A stretch of 64,000 bases of DNA from Diaphorobacter sp. HDW4A (GTDB taxonomy: Bacteria > Pseudomonadota > Gammaproteobacteria > Burkholderiales > Burkholderiaceae_C): assembly GCF_011305995.1 (NCBI RefSeq), contig NZ_CP049910.1, positions 2,790,001-2,854,000 of the forward strand, given 5' to 3'. This document shows, piece by piece, positions 18,474 through 27,875 of the stretch (positions within the stretch are counted from its first letter, which is position 1; each line of letters opens with the position of its first letter). The notes beneath the pieces were generated by a model. It saw nothing but the letters and a program-made list of their open reading frames with translations. It had not been told where the DNA came from and searched no databases. Position numbers and translations under genes: made by a program.

Positions 18474-19324
18474 GCAACTGCAAAGTAAGTGAGCATCATG
18501 GCCAGCGGCACAGCAGGCAGAATCGCATCAATGCGATCCAGCACGCCGCCGTGACCGGGCAGCAGATTACTGCTGTCCTTCATTCCAGCGCTGCGCTTGA
18601 CCAGTGATTCCACCAGATCGCCCACCACGCTCATCGCAGCCATGAAGACAGCGCCCAACAACAGGAACCAATAGCCCTTGGCCGCCAGACGCGAATAGAA
18701 ACTGGACACCGACACCTGATTGGAGGCATCGAGCGCGACCCAGACCACGGCGAGCACGATCACACCGATCATGCCGCCCCAGACACCTTCCCAGCTCTTG
18801 CCCGGGCTGATGGCTGGCGCCAGTTTGTTCTTGGTGAATTTGAGACCGAAGGTCCGACCAGCGAAGTACGCAAAGATGTCGGCTGCCCAGACCAGCACCA
18901 GAATCGACAGCAGAAAATTGATGCCGACATGACGAGCCTGCACCACCGCCAGCCATGCAACCCACAGAGCCAACACGCCGCCGATCAGTCGAATGGCCTT
19001 CGGGATATGCGGCCAGCCAGCCACGCCAGCCCTCAGCAGATAGGCACCACAGAGCACCCAGCAGGCACCCGCGATGGTCCAGAGCCAGGGCAAGGGCGTG
19101 CTGACCCAGCCAAGCTGCCAGCTCACGCCGCAAAGAATCAGACAAACGGCGCTGATCGCCAGCGCCGACGCGCCCTTCAGACCGTTCAGACGTCCCCACT
19201 CCCACGCGCCTGCCGACATGAAGACCAACAGAATGGCGGTAAACGGCAAGGTGTTTGAAGCAAACAGTGCCGGCAGCAGAATCGCCAGCAGCACCAAGGC
19301 TGTTATGACACGTTGTTTGAGCAT
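18470..19324 (-). CDS. cdsA: Phosphatidate cytidylyltransferase
   Basis: 284 residues with about eight membrane helices. The family signature near the C-terminus is present (LVKRSAGMKDSSNLLPGHGG, then VLDRIDA). It makes CDP-diacylglycerol from phosphatidate and CTP in the inner membrane, the branch point of phospholipid synthesis. It follows uppS by 47 bases and overlaps dxr by four. Confidence 0.95.
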   Translation of the reverse strand: MLKQRVITALVLLAILLPALFASNTLPFTAILLVFMSAGAWEWGRLNGLKGASALAISAVCLILCGVSWQLGWVSTPLPWLWTIAGACWVLCGAYLLRAGVAGWPHIPKAIRLIGGVLALWVAWLAVVQARHVGINFLLSILVLVWAADIFAYFAGRTFGLKFTKNKLAPAISPGKSWEGVWGGMIGVIVLAVVWVALDASNQVSVSSFYSRLAAKGYWFLLLGAVFMAAMSVVGDLVESLVKRSAGMKDSSNLLPGHGGVLDRIDAILPAVPLAMMLTYFAVA

Positions 19325-19371
19325 CCGTCAGCCCCTTCCGATTCTCGAATGATCGACCGATTCGGTGGCCG

Positions 19372-20112
19372 TCAGGCCAGCAATCCCGATGATCGCGATG
19401 AAGATTTCTGAACCTGCGCCGAGGTTTTGCCAAAGCGACGCTCGCGCGCGGCAAAGGCGGCGATGGCCTCGTCCAGCGCCGCTTCATCGAACTCAGGCCA
19501 GAGACGGTCGCTGAAATACAGCTCCGAATAGGCGCATTGCCATAGCAGAAAGTTGCTGATGCGCATCTCGCCGCCCGTACGGATCAACAAGTCAGGATCC
19601 TCAACGAAGGACAACGCCATCGCCCTGTCGAGGCTGAGCTCGGTGATGGCTTCGCCACGCGCAGCCAATTGGGCAGCCGCCTGCGCAATGTCCCATCGTC
19701 CGCCGTAGTTGAAGCAGACATTGAGAATCAAACGCGTGTTGCCAGCGGTAAATGCCTCGGCCTGCTGCAGGCCTTCACGCACCTTCTCGGACAGGCTCGC
19801 CTTGTCGCCCACGAAATGCAGTTGAACGCCGTCCTTGTGAAGCTGCGGCACCTCGCGCGAAAGCGCCTTGGCGAGCAGATCCATCAGACCCGAGACTTCA
19901 TCGGCGGGACGGTTCCAGTTTTCGGACGAGAACGCGAAGACGGTGAGCACACCCACACCGCGCTCGGCACAGGCACGGGCGCAGCGACGCAGCGAATCCA
20001 CCCCCTGCTTGTGTCCCGCAAGACGCGGCAGCAGACGGCGAGTGGCCCAGCGGCCATTGCCATCCATGACGACGGCAATGTGATGCGGAACCACGCTTGA
20101 GGAAGATGACAT
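19372..20112 (-). CDS. uppS: Undecaprenyl diphosphate synthase
   Basis: 246 residues from ATG 20112; a TTG two codons earlier also exists. The cis-prenyltransferase motifs are seen: VVMDGNGRWA (catalytic Asp), SSENWNRP, and DLLIRTGGEMRISNFLLWQ with YSELYF. It adds isoprene units to farnesyl diphosphate, making the C55 carrier lipid for peptidoglycan and O-antigen. The C-terminal end is serine rich and variable. Lies 33 bases after frr. Confidence 0.95.
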   Translation of the reverse strand: MSSSSSVVPHHIAVVMDGNGRWATRRLLPRLAGHKQGVDSLRRCARACAERGVGVLTVFAFSSENWNRPADEVSGLMDLLAKALSREVPQLHKDGVQLHFVGDKASLSEKVREGLQQAEAFTAGNTRLILNVCFNYGGRWDIAQAAAQLAARGEAITELSLDRAMALSFVEDPDLLIRTGGEMRISNFLLWQCAYSELYFSDRLWPEFDEAALDEAIAAFAARERRFGKTSAQVQKSSSRSSGLLA

Positions 20113-20145
20113 GGGCAAAGAAGCGATGACGATCCGATCTGCCGA

Positions 20146-20706
20146 TCAGATGGCCATGATTTCCTGCTCTTTCGACGCGACGAGCGCGTCGATGTCGGCA
20201 ATGTGCTTGTCGGTCAGCTTCTGCACTTCGGCTTCCGAACGCTTCTGATCGTCTTCGGAAGCTTCCTTGTCCTTGACCAGTTTTTTCACGCTTTCATTGG
20301 CATCGCGGCGCAGATTGCGGATCGCGATCTTGGAGTTCTCGCCCTCGGTGCGCGCCAGCTTGGTCATTTCCTTGCGGCGCTCTTCCGACATCGCGGGCAT
20401 CGGCACGCGGATCAGATCACCCAGCGAAGCGGGGTTCAGGCCCAGTTCGCTTTCGCGAATCGCCTTTTCGATCTTGGCGCCCATGGGCTTTTCCCAAGGC
20501 TGAACGCTGATGGTGCGTGAATCGAGCAAGGTCACATTGGCCACTTGCGACAGCGGCACCATCGAGCCGTAGTACTCGACGTGAATGGTGTCGAGCAGCT
20601 GCGGGTTGGCGCGGCCGGTGCGGACCTTGGAAAGATTGCTCTTGAGCGCCTCGATGGACTGGTCCATCTTGGTCTGGGTGGTTTTCTTGATATCGGCGAT
20701 GGTCAT
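20146..20706 (-). CDS. frr: Ribosome recycling factor
   Basis: 186 residues from ATG 20706 (MTIADIKK); the twelve residues upstream in frame are not conserved. Typical features are [11 protein letters not shown] near residue 30, ISVQPWEK and the long C-terminal helix rich in E/K. With EF-G it splits the post-termination ribosome. Position after pyrH is the standard bacterial order. Confidence 0.96.
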   Translation of the reverse strand: MTIADIKKTTQTKMDQSIEALKSNLSKVRTGRANPQLLDTIHVEYYGSMVPLSQVANVTLLDSRTISVQPWEKPMGAKIEKAIRESELGLNPASLGDLIRVPMPAMSEERRKEMTKLARTEGENSKIAIRNLRRDANESVKKLVKDKEASEDDQKRSEAEVQKLTDKHIADIDALVASKEQEIMAI

Positions 20707-20763
20707 ATTGTTCTCCTCAGCCTGCAACGCGTTGAAACGCAAGTCACGAATGCTGCAAAGCCC

Positions 20764-21486
20764 TCAAGCGTACACCAGAGTGCCTTCGTCTTCACCCATA
20801 ACCACTCGCTTGAGTGCGCCGGGCTTGATGATCGAGAAAACGCGGATCGGCAGACGCTGGTCGCGGCACAGCGCGAAAGCCGTGGCGTCCATGATGCCGA
20901 GGTTGCGGTTGATCGCCTCATCGAAGGTCAGCGTGGCATAGCGGGTAGCAGTGGGATCTTTTTGTGGGTCGGCCGTGTACACGCCGTCCACCTTGGTGGC
21001 CTTGAGCACGAGCTCGGCACCGATTTCCGCACCGCGCAGAGCTGCTGCGGTGTCGGTCGTGAAGAAGGGATTGCCGGTGCCGGCTGCGAACACCACCACC
21101 TTGCCTTCTTCGAGGTATTGCAGCGCCTTGGGGCGCACATAGGGCTCAACCACCTGCTCGATGGCAATGGCGGACATCACACGTGCGGTGAGACCCTGCT
21201 TGTCCATGGCATCCGCCAGCGCCAGCGCGTTCATCACGGTGGCCAGCATGCCCATGTAATCCGCCGTGGCGCGATCCATGCCGACAGAACCGCCAGCCAC
21301 GCCACGGAAGATGTTGCCACCACCAATCACCACCGCCACCTGCACGCCAAGGCGCGTGATTTCGGCAACTTCTTCCACCATCCGCACGATAGTCGCGCGG
21401 TTGATGCCGAACTGATCGTCCCCCATCAGCGCCTCACCAGACAACTTGAGCAGAATGCGCTTGTGAGCTGGTTTGGCGATGGTCAT
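20764..21486 (-). CDS. pyrH: UMP kinase
   Basis: 240 residues of the amino-acid-kinase fold: [14 protein letters not shown] at the start, [13 protein letters not shown] near 55, [18 protein letters not shown] near 200. It phosphorylates UMP to UDP and is essential. It lies 64 bases after tsf and 57 before frr. Confidence 0.97.
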   Translation of the reverse strand: MTIAKPAHKRILLKLSGEALMGDDQFGINRATIVRMVEEVAEITRLGVQVAVVIGGGNIFRGVAGGSVGMDRATADYMGMLATVMNALALADAMDKQGLTARVMSAIAIEQVVEPYVRPKALQYLEEGKVVVFAAGTGNPFFTTDTAAALRGAEIGAELVLKATKVDGVYTADPQKDPTATRYATLTFDEAINRNLGIMDATAFALCRDQRLPIRVFSIIKPGALKRVVMGEDEGTLVYA

Positions 21487-21550
21487 GGGGGGTTCTCCGT
21501 AAGGCTAAAAATGAAAAAATGATGGTTGGGGGGCTATGGCGTCTGAAAAA

Positions 21551-22444
21551 TCAGGCGCCAGCCTTCGCGGCTGCCACCTGGGCGGCCACTTCTGCTGCAA
21601 AGTCGTCAGCCTTCTTCTCGATGCCTTCGCCCACGACGTACATCGTGAAGGCCTTGATCGTGGTGTTGGCAGCCTTGAGCATCTGCTCGACGGTCTGCTT
21701 GCCGTCAGCAGCCTTCACGAAGACCTGGTTGTACAGGGATACTTCCTTCAGGTACTTCTGCACCGAGCCTTCGACCATCTTGGCGGCGATGTCAGCTGGC
21801 TTGCCGGACTCTTCAGCCTTGGCAGCAGCGACCGAGCGCTCTTTCTCGATCAGGTCGGCAGGCACGTCGGCGGACGACAGTGCCACTGGCTTCATCGCGG
21901 CGATGTGCATTGCCACGTCCTTGGCGGCAGTCGCGTCACCTGCGTACTCGACCATCACGCCGATGCGTGTGCCGTGCAGGTAGACAGCCAGATCGCCGCC
22001 GTCGAAACGCTTGAAGCGGCGGAACGACATGTTCTCGCCGATCTTGCCAATCAGGCCCTTGCGGACTTCTTCGAGCGTCGGGCCGAAGCCGTCCTGCTCG
22101 TATGCCAGTGCGCCCAGAGCAGCCACGTCAGCGGGGTTCTTTTCAGCGATCAGCTTGGCTGCGGCGTTGGCCAGAGCGATGAAGCTGTCGTTCTTCGACA
22201 CGAAGTCGGTTTCGCTGTTCACTTCGATCATGGCGCCGGTTTGGCCAGCCACGAATGCAGTGATCACGCCTTCAGCTGTCACGCGGGAGGCAGCCTTGCC
22301 AGCCTTGGTGCCCAGCTTGACGCGCAGCAGCTCTTCAGCCTTGGCCATGTCGCCATCGGCTTCGGTCAGAGCCTTCTTGCATTCCATCATCGGCGCGTCG
22401 GTCTTCGCGCGGAGTTCAGCGACCATGCTTGCGGAAATTGCCAT
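21551..22444 (-). CDS. tsf: Translation elongation factor Ts
   Basis: 297 residues. The N-terminal UBA-like segment and the signature [19 protein letters not shown] are present, as is the TDFVSKN core motif near residue 80. EF-Ts exchanges GDP for GTP on EF-Tu. Preceded by an intrinsic attenuator in the rpsB-tsf gap. Confidence 0.97.
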   Translation of the reverse strand: MAISASMVAELRAKTDAPMMECKKALTEADGDMAKAEELLRVKLGTKAGKAASRVTAEGVITAFVAGQTGAMIEVNSETDFVSKNDSFIALANAAAKLIAEKNPADVAALGALAYEQDGFGPTLEEVRKGLIGKIGENMSFRRFKRFDGGDLAVYLHGTRIGVMVEYAGDATAAKDVAMHIAAMKPVALSSADVPADLIEKERSVAAAKAEESGKPADIAAKMVEGSVQKYLKEVSLYNQVFVKAADGKQTVEQMLKAANTTIKAFTMYVVGEGIEKKADDFAAEVAAQVAAAKAGA

Positions 22445-22488
22445 CGTATTTCTCCAGAATCTGTTCAGTTCGTTACGGTTTGCAGGCT

Positions 22489-22517
22489 AAAAAAAAGGGG
22501 GCTCATCAGAGGCCCCG
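22489..22517 (-). terminator. Intrinsic attenuator between rpsB and tsf
   Basis: Read on the minus strand, a GC stem (GGGGC at 22516-22512 pairing with GCCCC at 22502-22498) is followed by eight T (22496-22489), 36 bases after the rpsB stop. It would end part of the transcripts after rpsB, as known for rpsB-tsf in other proteobacteria. Confidence 0.75.
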
Positions 22518-22552
22518 CTTTTCTTCGCGACGAGTCGCGCGGCCTGGTCTAT

Positions 22553-23305
22553 TTAGGCAGCGGCTTCGTCCACTTCCACGAATTCGTCGGAGCCTTCGGC
22601 AGCAACTGCCTTGACCACTTCGTTGACCGCATTGGCGCGGCCTTCGAGGATTGCGTCAGCGATGCCACGTGCGTACAGCGTCACGGCCTTGGCAGAGTCA
22701 TCGTTGCCGGGGATCACGTAGTCGATACCTTCTGGGGAGTGGTTCGTGTCAACCACACCGATCAGGGGAATGCCCAGCTTCTTGGCTTCGGCAATGGCGA
22801 TCTTGTGGAAGCCCACGTCGATCACGAAGATTGCGTCTGGCAGAGCGGCCATATCCTGAATACCACCGATGTCACGCTCGAGCTTGCTCAGTTCGCGCGA
22901 GAACACCAATTGTTCCTTCTTGCTCATGGCTTCGAGACCGGTTTCCTGCTGAGCCTTCATGTCCTTCAGGCGCTTGATGGAAGTCTTCACGGTCTTGAAG
23001 TTGGTCAGCATGCCGCCCAACCAGCGTTGGTCAACGAAAGGCACGCCGGCGCGCTGTGCTTCTTCCTTCAGGATCTCACGGGCTTGACGCTTCGTGCCGA
23101 CCATCAGGATGGTGCCACGGTTGGCAGACAGTTGCTTGACGAACTTCTGCGCATCCTGGAACATCGGCAGCGACTTTTCCAGGTTGATGATGTGAATCTT
23201 GTTGCGGTGACCGAAGATGAACGGAGCCATCTTGGGGTTCCAGAAGCGGGTTTGGTGGCCGAAGTGGACACCGGCTTCCAGCATTTCGCGCATAGTAACG
23301 GACAT
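22553..23305 (-). CDS. rpsB: 30S ribosomal protein S2
   Basis: 250 residues. [22 protein letters not shown] at the start and the later [10 protein letters not shown] and GVVDTNHSP blocks are diagnostic. S2 is bound late to the 30S body and is known to repress its own rpsB-tsf message. The leader upstream contains a strong hairpin (23427-23448). First gene of the long minus-strand run. Confidence 0.97.
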   Translation of the reverse strand: MSVTMREMLEAGVHFGHQTRFWNPKMAPFIFGHRNKIHIINLEKSLPMFQDAQKFVKQLSANRGTILMVGTKRQAREILKEEAQRAGVPFVDQRWLGGMLTNFKTVKTSIKRLKDMKAQQETGLEAMSKKEQLVFSRELSKLERDIGGIQDMAALPDAIFVIDVGFHKIAIAEAKKLGIPLIGVVDTNHSPEGIDYVIPGNDDSAKAVTLYARGIADAILEGRANAVNEVVKAVAAEGSDEFVEVDEAAA

Positions 23306-23426
23306 AGTAATACTCCAAAGGTTGGGTCTTAAATCCAGCCCCGATTAATCACCGCAAAGCACTTGAGCCTCGCGACAACACCTTGACGGGGCCGGTTTGC
23401 GATTGCTTTGCACCCTGTCGCACACA

Positions 23427-23448
23427 TTGCTGAATCTGCATTCAGCAA
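23427..23448 (-). other. Hairpin in the rpsB 5' leader
   Basis: TTGCTGAAT and ATTCAGCAA form a perfect 9-bp stem around a four-base loop, 122 bases before the rpsB start and downstream of the candidate promoter. It would be part of the untranslated leader, where S2 autoregulation or transcript stability could act. Confidence 0.5.
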
Positions 23449-23473
23449 AGGCGACACTCGGCAAAACCCTAGG

Positions 23474-23505
23474 ATTCTAGCACGAGACACAGACAGGTCC
23501 GAACG
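23474..23505 (-). promoter_or_regulatory. Candidate rpsB promoter
   Basis: On the minus strand TAGAAT (23479-23474) is a good -10 box; 17 bases upstream is CGGACC, a weak -35 match. Transcription would begin about 165 bases before rpsB. The rest of 23506-23885 shows no convincing gene, and only a weakly supported 114-residue frame crosses it. Confidence 0.4.
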
Positions 23506-23885
23506 AATTCACAGCACCAACCCTCAAAGGCCCGTTCGACATCACCCCGGCATGCCTGCTCCATGCTTGCAGCAACCAGCCTCAGCCTTGGATGTTTTGC
23601 ATTTCAGCCATGCCCTTGTCACCAATATCGGCGACCGTACAGGGACCGTGAACCGACTCTTCACGAACCGGAATTGTGCATGGGCGCCGGTTCACTTTAG
23701 TTCACTGTTGTTTGCCTGCTGCCAAAAATTTGCGCGCCTGACTGACGCGTGAGCCTCTTCAGCCAGCGCACAATGCAAGGCTTTGCCACAATGGCGCGAC
23801 TGGAATCAGGCGCACTTCACCCTGCTTGCATCGACACCGCACGACCCGCTTGGGTGGCATCACTGTACGAAATAATTGAGATTTC

Positions 23886-25133
23886 ATGGAAATAGCCATT
23901 GTGGGCGCTGGCATCGTGGGAGTCGCCACCGCTTATGAACTGGCATGCGACGGACACCAGGTCACGGTGTACGAACAGCGCAGCGCCGCCGCCGAAGAAG
24001 CCAGCTTTGCAAGCTCCGGGCTGCTCGCGCCCTCTTTGCTGATTCCGTGGGCCAGTCCCGCGGTCGGCATCCACGCCAGCAATCTGCTCTGGGGACGACA
24101 GCCAGCCTTTCGCATGGCGCGTGGAGCTGGACTCAGCGAGTACCGATGGCTCAGGCAGTGGCGCAAGGCAGGTCGCACGCCCTCTGCGCTCGCAACCCTG
24201 CAGGCGCTGGAGCGACTGGGGCAGTTCAGCCTCGAGCGCACGCTCAAGCTCGTCAAGCTGTTTCAGGTCGACATTGAACCGAGCCAGGGCACACTTGTGC
24301 TGCTGCGCCACAAGAACGACGTCAAGAAGATCCACCCCGCAATCGAAGTGATGAATGAGGCTGGCCACGCCCTCAGCGAAATAGACGCTGATGCAGCGCG
24401 CCTGATCGAGCCCGGACTCGCCACCGACACACCACTGACCGGCGCGCTGTACGCGAGCAAGGGCGAGGCCGCCAACTGCCGCCTGTTCGCGCAGGTGCTG
24501 CGCTACGCGGCACAGGAGTATGGCGTCAAATTCCGCTTCAACGCACAGGTGAAGTCCATCACCACCCATCCCACAGGCGTGCAGATCACCGGCGAGCCCG
24601 CGCCTCGTCGCGCGGATGCCGTCGTGCTCTGCGCGGGTCTAGCCAGCGCCGCACTGCTGCGCGGTCAGGGCGTGAACCTGCCGATGGCGCCGGTGTACGG
24701 ATACACCATCAGCGCACCGTTGCGCGAAGACACCCATGCGCCGCAAGGTACCGTGATTGACCCACTGCACCGCATCACCATTTCCAGGCAAGGCATGCGC
24801 GTGCGCGTCTCCGGCGGAGCCGAACTGGGCTACGGCGGGGGAGAGCATCACTCCGACACGTTGCAGAAACTCTATCTCGCGCTCTCGGGCTGGTTTCCAG
24901 GTGGTGCGCAACTGTCGTCGTCGCAGGTGCAGATCCTGCGCGGCGCACGCCCCACCCTGCCCGATGGTGCACCCGCGCTGGGCGCAAGCGGCATTCCGGG
25001 CGTCTGGCTAAATGCCGGTCACGGTGCCAGCGGCTGGGCGCTCGCCTGCGGCAGCGCGCGGGCACTGGCCGACCGCATTGCACAGGCCGCACCCGCGATC
25101 GAGCTCGACATGTTCGGCGTCAACCGTTTCTAG
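23886..25133 (+). CDS. FAD-dependent D-amino-acid dehydrogenase/oxidase family protein (DadA-like)
   Basis: 415 residues. The N-terminus EIAIVGAGIVGVATAYELACDGHQVTVYE is a classic GxGxxG FAD-binding beta-alpha-beta unit, and the C-terminal GVWLNAGHGASGWALACGSARALAD closes the FAD site as in DadA. The order of elements matches the DAO superfamily (D-amino-acid dehydrogenase, glycine oxidase). Likely oxidises a D-amino acid or other secondary/primary amine, passing electrons to the membrane quinone pool; substrate uncertain. The gene is 35 bases before nnr. Confidence 0.88.
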   Translation: MEIAIVGAGIVGVATAYELACDGHQVTVYEQRSAAAEEASFASSGLLAPSLLIPWASPAVGIHASNLLWGRQPAFRMARGAGLSEYRWLRQWRKAGRTPSALATLQALERLGQFSLERTLKLVKLFQVDIEPSQGTLVLLRHKNDVKKIHPAIEVMNEAGHALSEIDADAARLIEPGLATDTPLTGALYASKGEAANCRLFAQVLRYAAQEYGVKFRFNAQVKSITTHPTGVQITGEPAPRRADAVVLCAGLASAALLRGQGVNLPMAPVYGYTISAPLREDTHAPQGTVIDPLHRITISRQGMRVRVSGGAELGYGGGEHHSDTLQKLYLALSGWFPGGAQLSSSQVQILRGARPTLPDGAPALGASGIPGVWLNAGHGASGWALACGSARALADRIAQAAPAIELDMFGVNRF

Positions 25134-25168
25134 TCGCCGCAACGGCATCCGTCCCGCACAATGCGGGG

Positions 25169-26710
25169 ATGCTGCTGCGCGTTCATTTCGATCAGGATCA
25201 CCCGCTCCACAACACAACCGCCACACGGACGCTCGAGGCCGTGGGCATCGCCGCCACCGGACCACATGTGCTGATGCAGCGCGCCGGTGCCGCCGCAGCC
25301 CGGCTCGCAGCAGCCATCGCTCCGCACGCGCAGCGGATCTGGGTGGCCTGCGGGGCGGGCAACAACGGTGGCGATGGCCTGGAAGCCGCCGCGCTGCTGC
25401 GCAACCAGCGACGCAACGTCAGCGTGAGCTGGCTGGGCTCGCCTGAATCCGCATCCGACGACACCCGAAAGTCATGGCAGAGAGCCATCGACAGCGGCGT
25501 GCGTTTTCTGGATGAACCCCCAAGCGATCTCGGTGAAGAGGATCTGTGCATCGACGCGCTGCTCGGCATTGGCCTGTCGGCGGGCAACACCGCACGCCAG
25601 CCGTCACCCGAATTACTGCGTCTACTGTCGGCCATCCGCACCACCCGCGCCACCGTGCTGTGCATTGATCTGCCGAGTGGCCTGATTGCAGATTCGGGCC
25701 AACTGGCACCAGGTTTCGAGCAGCCCGCGAGCGACACGGCAAGCATACCAAGCGCTCGCCACACCCTGAGCCTGCTGACGTTGAAACCCGGCCTCTTCAC
25801 CGGCGCTGGCCGTGACGAAGCGGGTACAGTCTGGCTCGACGATCTGGATCTGAACCACGGCGATCTCCCTCCATCCGCCCTGCTCGCAGGCGCTCCACCC
25901 AGTTCGCACCGCCTCCATGCCAGCCACAAGGGCAGTTGGGGCGATGTCGCCGTCGTCGGCGGAGAGGGTTTGCGGGAGCGCGGCATGGGCATGACGGGCG
26001 CAGCCCTGCTTGCCGCGACGGCTGCACTGCACGCCGGAGCAGGTCGCGTGATGCTCGCGCCGCTCGCTGCCGATCTGCTGCAGCCGCCCGCCGATCAACC
26101 GGAAATCATGCTGCGCCGCTTCGGCATGCTGGAGCTTGAAAGGATCACCGTCGTCTGCGGCTGTGGTGGCGGCGAGGCGGTGCGCCCCGTGCTGCCCGAG
26201 GTACTGCGCAGATCTCTGCGACTGGTGCTCGATGCCGATGCGCTCAACGCCATCACCATTGATCCGGCACTGCAGGCCCTGCTGCTGGCGCGTGCGAGCA
26301 ACCCATCGCACATGACAGCGATGACGCCCCACCCGCTTGAAGCCGCGCGCCTGCTGGGCACCGATACTGCCGCTGTTCAGGCCGACCGCCTTGCAGCCGC
26401 GCAGCAACTGGCCGACCGCTTCGCCTGCATCGTGATCCTCAAAGGCTCGGGCAGCATCATCGCCGCCCCGCGCACAACGCCCTGCATCAACCCCACCGGC
26501 AATGCACGCCTTGCAACCGGCGGAACCGGCGATGTGCTGGCGGGACTGCTGGGCGCACGCCTCGCATCGATCAGCAACGATGCAAGATTGCACACACAGG
26601 CATTTGCCGCGACGCTATCGGCCTGTTGGCAACACGGACTGATGGCCGATGAATGGCCGACGAACAGTGCCCTGACGGCATCCGGACTGGCCAGACAACT
26701 GACTTCATAG
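25169..26710 (+). CDS. nnr: Bifunctional NAD(P)H-hydrate epimerase / ADP-dependent dehydratase
   Basis: 513 residues. Residues about 1-225 form the YjeF-N epimerase domain (VACGAGNNGGDGLEAAALL; IDALLGIGLS). Residues about 235-510 form the ribokinase-like dehydratase domain (DVAVVGGEG, TPHPLEAARLLG, and the nucleotide site NARLATGGTGDVLAGLLG). Together they repair hydrated NADH/NADPH in the cytosol. Follows the DadA-like gene by 35 bases and probably shares its transcript. The 193 bases after it hold only an imperfect inverted repeat (26828-26839 with 26856-26867). Confidence 0.94.
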   Translation: MLLRVHFDQDHPLHNTTATRTLEAVGIAATGPHVLMQRAGAAAARLAAAIAPHAQRIWVACGAGNNGGDGLEAAALLRNQRRNVSVSWLGSPESASDDTRKSWQRAIDSGVRFLDEPPSDLGEEDLCIDALLGIGLSAGNTARQPSPELLRLLSAIRTTRATVLCIDLPSGLIADSGQLAPGFEQPASDTASIPSARHTLSLLTLKPGLFTGAGRDEAGTVWLDDLDLNHGDLPPSALLAGAPPSSHRLHASHKGSWGDVAVVGGEGLRERGMGMTGAALLAATAALHAGAGRVMLAPLAADLLQPPADQPEIMLRRFGMLELERITVVCGCGGGEAVRPVLPEVLRRSLRLVLDADALNAITIDPALQALLLARASNPSHMTAMTPHPLEAARLLGTDTAAVQADRLAAAQQLADRFACIVILKGSGSIIAAPRTTPCINPTGNARLATGGTGDVLAGLLGARLASISNDARLHTQAFAATLSACWQHGLMADEWPTNSALTASGLARQLTS

Positions 26711-26827
26711 GTGGTTTTGTCGGCTGCACCCCACACAACAGTAATCAACCGTAAATTGCATCTCCGTCCTCAGTTACAAGTCCTCGTCCGACACGATTTC
26801 TCCCAAGTCGGGTGTTCCAATAGAGTC

Positions 26828-26867
26828 AGTTAGTCAACGAAATTGCTAGGTAAAACGTTGATTGACT
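26828..26867 (+). promoter_or_regulatory. Imperfect inverted repeat upstream of the small exported protein gene
   Basis: AGTTAGTCAACG (26828-26839) is matched in inverted form by CGTTGATTGACT (26856-26867), 9 of 12 positions pairing with TCAACG/CGTTGA perfect. It lies 36-76 bases before the 59-residue gene, where an operator would sit. The regulator is unknown. Confidence 0.35.
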
Positions 26868-26903
26868 GTATTCCATTGATTTCTTTTTTCCGAGGACCCT
26901 GTC

Positions 26904-27083
26904 ATGAACCGCAACGTCCGCCAAGGATCGCGCGCGCTGGCAGCCTTCACGGTGACGGTAGCTTTGGCTGTAGCGGCCACTGCCATGACGTTGATTCCCG
27001 ATGAGGCTGTGCAGTCCGTCGATTCGCTGACAACAGCAAATACGCAGCTGGACAAACTGCTGAGCGCAGAACTGTTCAACTGA
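26904..27083 (+). CDS. Small exported protein of 59 residues, function unknown
   Basis: An ATG frame of 59 residues: a basic start (MNRNVRQGSR), a hydrophobic stretch of about 20 residues (ALAAFTVTVALAVAATAM) that reads as a signal peptide or membrane anchor, and a polar tail with PDEAVQSVDSL and TTANTQLDKLLSAELFN, probably helical. GGA in CGAGGACC lies about 8 bases before the start. A strong intrinsic terminator follows 13 bases after the stop, and a palindromic region precedes it, so it looks like a complete single-gene transcription unit. I do not recognise the family. The only alternative is a chance frame, made less likely by the flanking signals. Confidence 0.65.
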   Translation: MNRNVRQGSRALAAFTVTVALAVAATAMTLIPDEAVQSVDSLTTANTQLDKLLSAELFN

Positions 27084-27096
27084 AGCACTAACGGGG

Positions 27097-27129
27097 GCCG
27101 GGCGTATTTCACGCCGCCCGGCTTTGTTT
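27097..27129 (+). terminator. Intrinsic terminator of the small exported protein gene
   Basis: GCCGGGC (27097-27103) pairs with GCCCGGC (27116-27122), followed by TTTGTTT. It ends 15 bases before the convergent lipoprotein gene stop. Confidence 0.75.
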
Positions 27130-27143
27130 GATCACGCTCCCAC

Positions 27144-27875
27144 TCAAGGCCTCTTCTCGGAGGCCTTTTCATTTCTGATTTCATTTCCATTTCTGGATGG
27201 CTCAGGCTGCCCCTGCTGCTGCACCAGTGCCATGCGGCGCTCCAATACCGACACCAGTTCGGTATCGCCAATCGCCCTGGCCCGCTCGGCTCGCAGGTTC
27301 AGCCAGCCGAGCAGCGCGTGGCTCCAGCCCTGAGCGGATGCCGTATCGCTCGCCGTGACCAGCGTGTCCGGCGTTGCACGTCCAGCCTTGAGCGCCACGC
27401 CCGCAGCCACCAGTTGCGACAGCGGATCTGCCATCGAACCAATTGCGTTCACGTCGGCGGCCGCCTTGCGCTGAGCCTCCGGCAGCAGTGCGACCTGCAT
27501 GGCCGAAAGGGATCGCCCAGCCAGATATTCCGCATAGGCCAATTCGGCAGGCTGGGCATCGGCGCGCAGGCGCTCAAAGCCGCTGCAAACTTCCAACTGC
27601 GCACCCGCAACCTGCGCGGCACAGCGACTCAGCTCCACGCGCGCCAATTGCTCGAGGCTCCCGGTGCGTGAGACCTCGCTGCGCGCGGTGCGCCATTCCT
27701 GATCGGCCACGCGCATCTTGCCGGACAGTTGGGCATCCGTAGCGCGCTGCACCGAGCCGTAGGAGTTGATCTTCCAGTCTGGCACGGGCGGCTTGTCGGC
27801 GCAGGCGGCCAGCGCCAACACAACCGCTGCCAGCAGCCAGCGCGATCGATGAGAAAAAGGATGTGCGATGCTCAT
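27144..27875 (-). CDS. Putative lipoprotein of an MCE transport cluster
   Basis: 243 residues from ATG 27875, fixed by a four-base ATGA overlap with the upstream MCE gene. The N-terminus is a lipoprotein signal peptide ending in the lipobox LAAC, followed by ADKPP. The mature part is helical and rich in Ala/Leu/Arg, without a fold I can name; it does not obviously look like the usual ABC-transport auxiliary lipoprotein. Translational coupling to the MCE gene suggests a role in the same envelope lipid system, on the periplasmic side of the inner or outer membrane. Function unproven. Confidence 0.75.
   Translation of the reverse strand: MSIAHPFSHRSRWLLAAVVLALAACADKPPVPDWKINSYGSVQRATDAQLSGKMRVADQEWRTARSEVSRTGSLEQLARVELSRCAAQVAGAQLEVCSGFERLRADAQPAELAYAEYLAGRSLSAMQVALLPEAQRKAAADVNAIGSMADPLSQLVAAGVALKAGRATPDTLVTASDTASAQGWSHALLGWLNLRAERARAIGDTELVSVLERRMALVQQQGQPEPSRNGNEIRNEKASEKRP

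Noticed and set aside
21536..23332. 598-residue plus-strand frame opposite tsf and rpsB
   Set aside because: Crosses two conserved genes and their attenuator; composition is that of an antisense shadow.
23408..23752. 114-residue frame upstream of the DadA-like gene
   Set aside because: It starts inside the rpsB leader region, has no ribosome site and no recognisable features.
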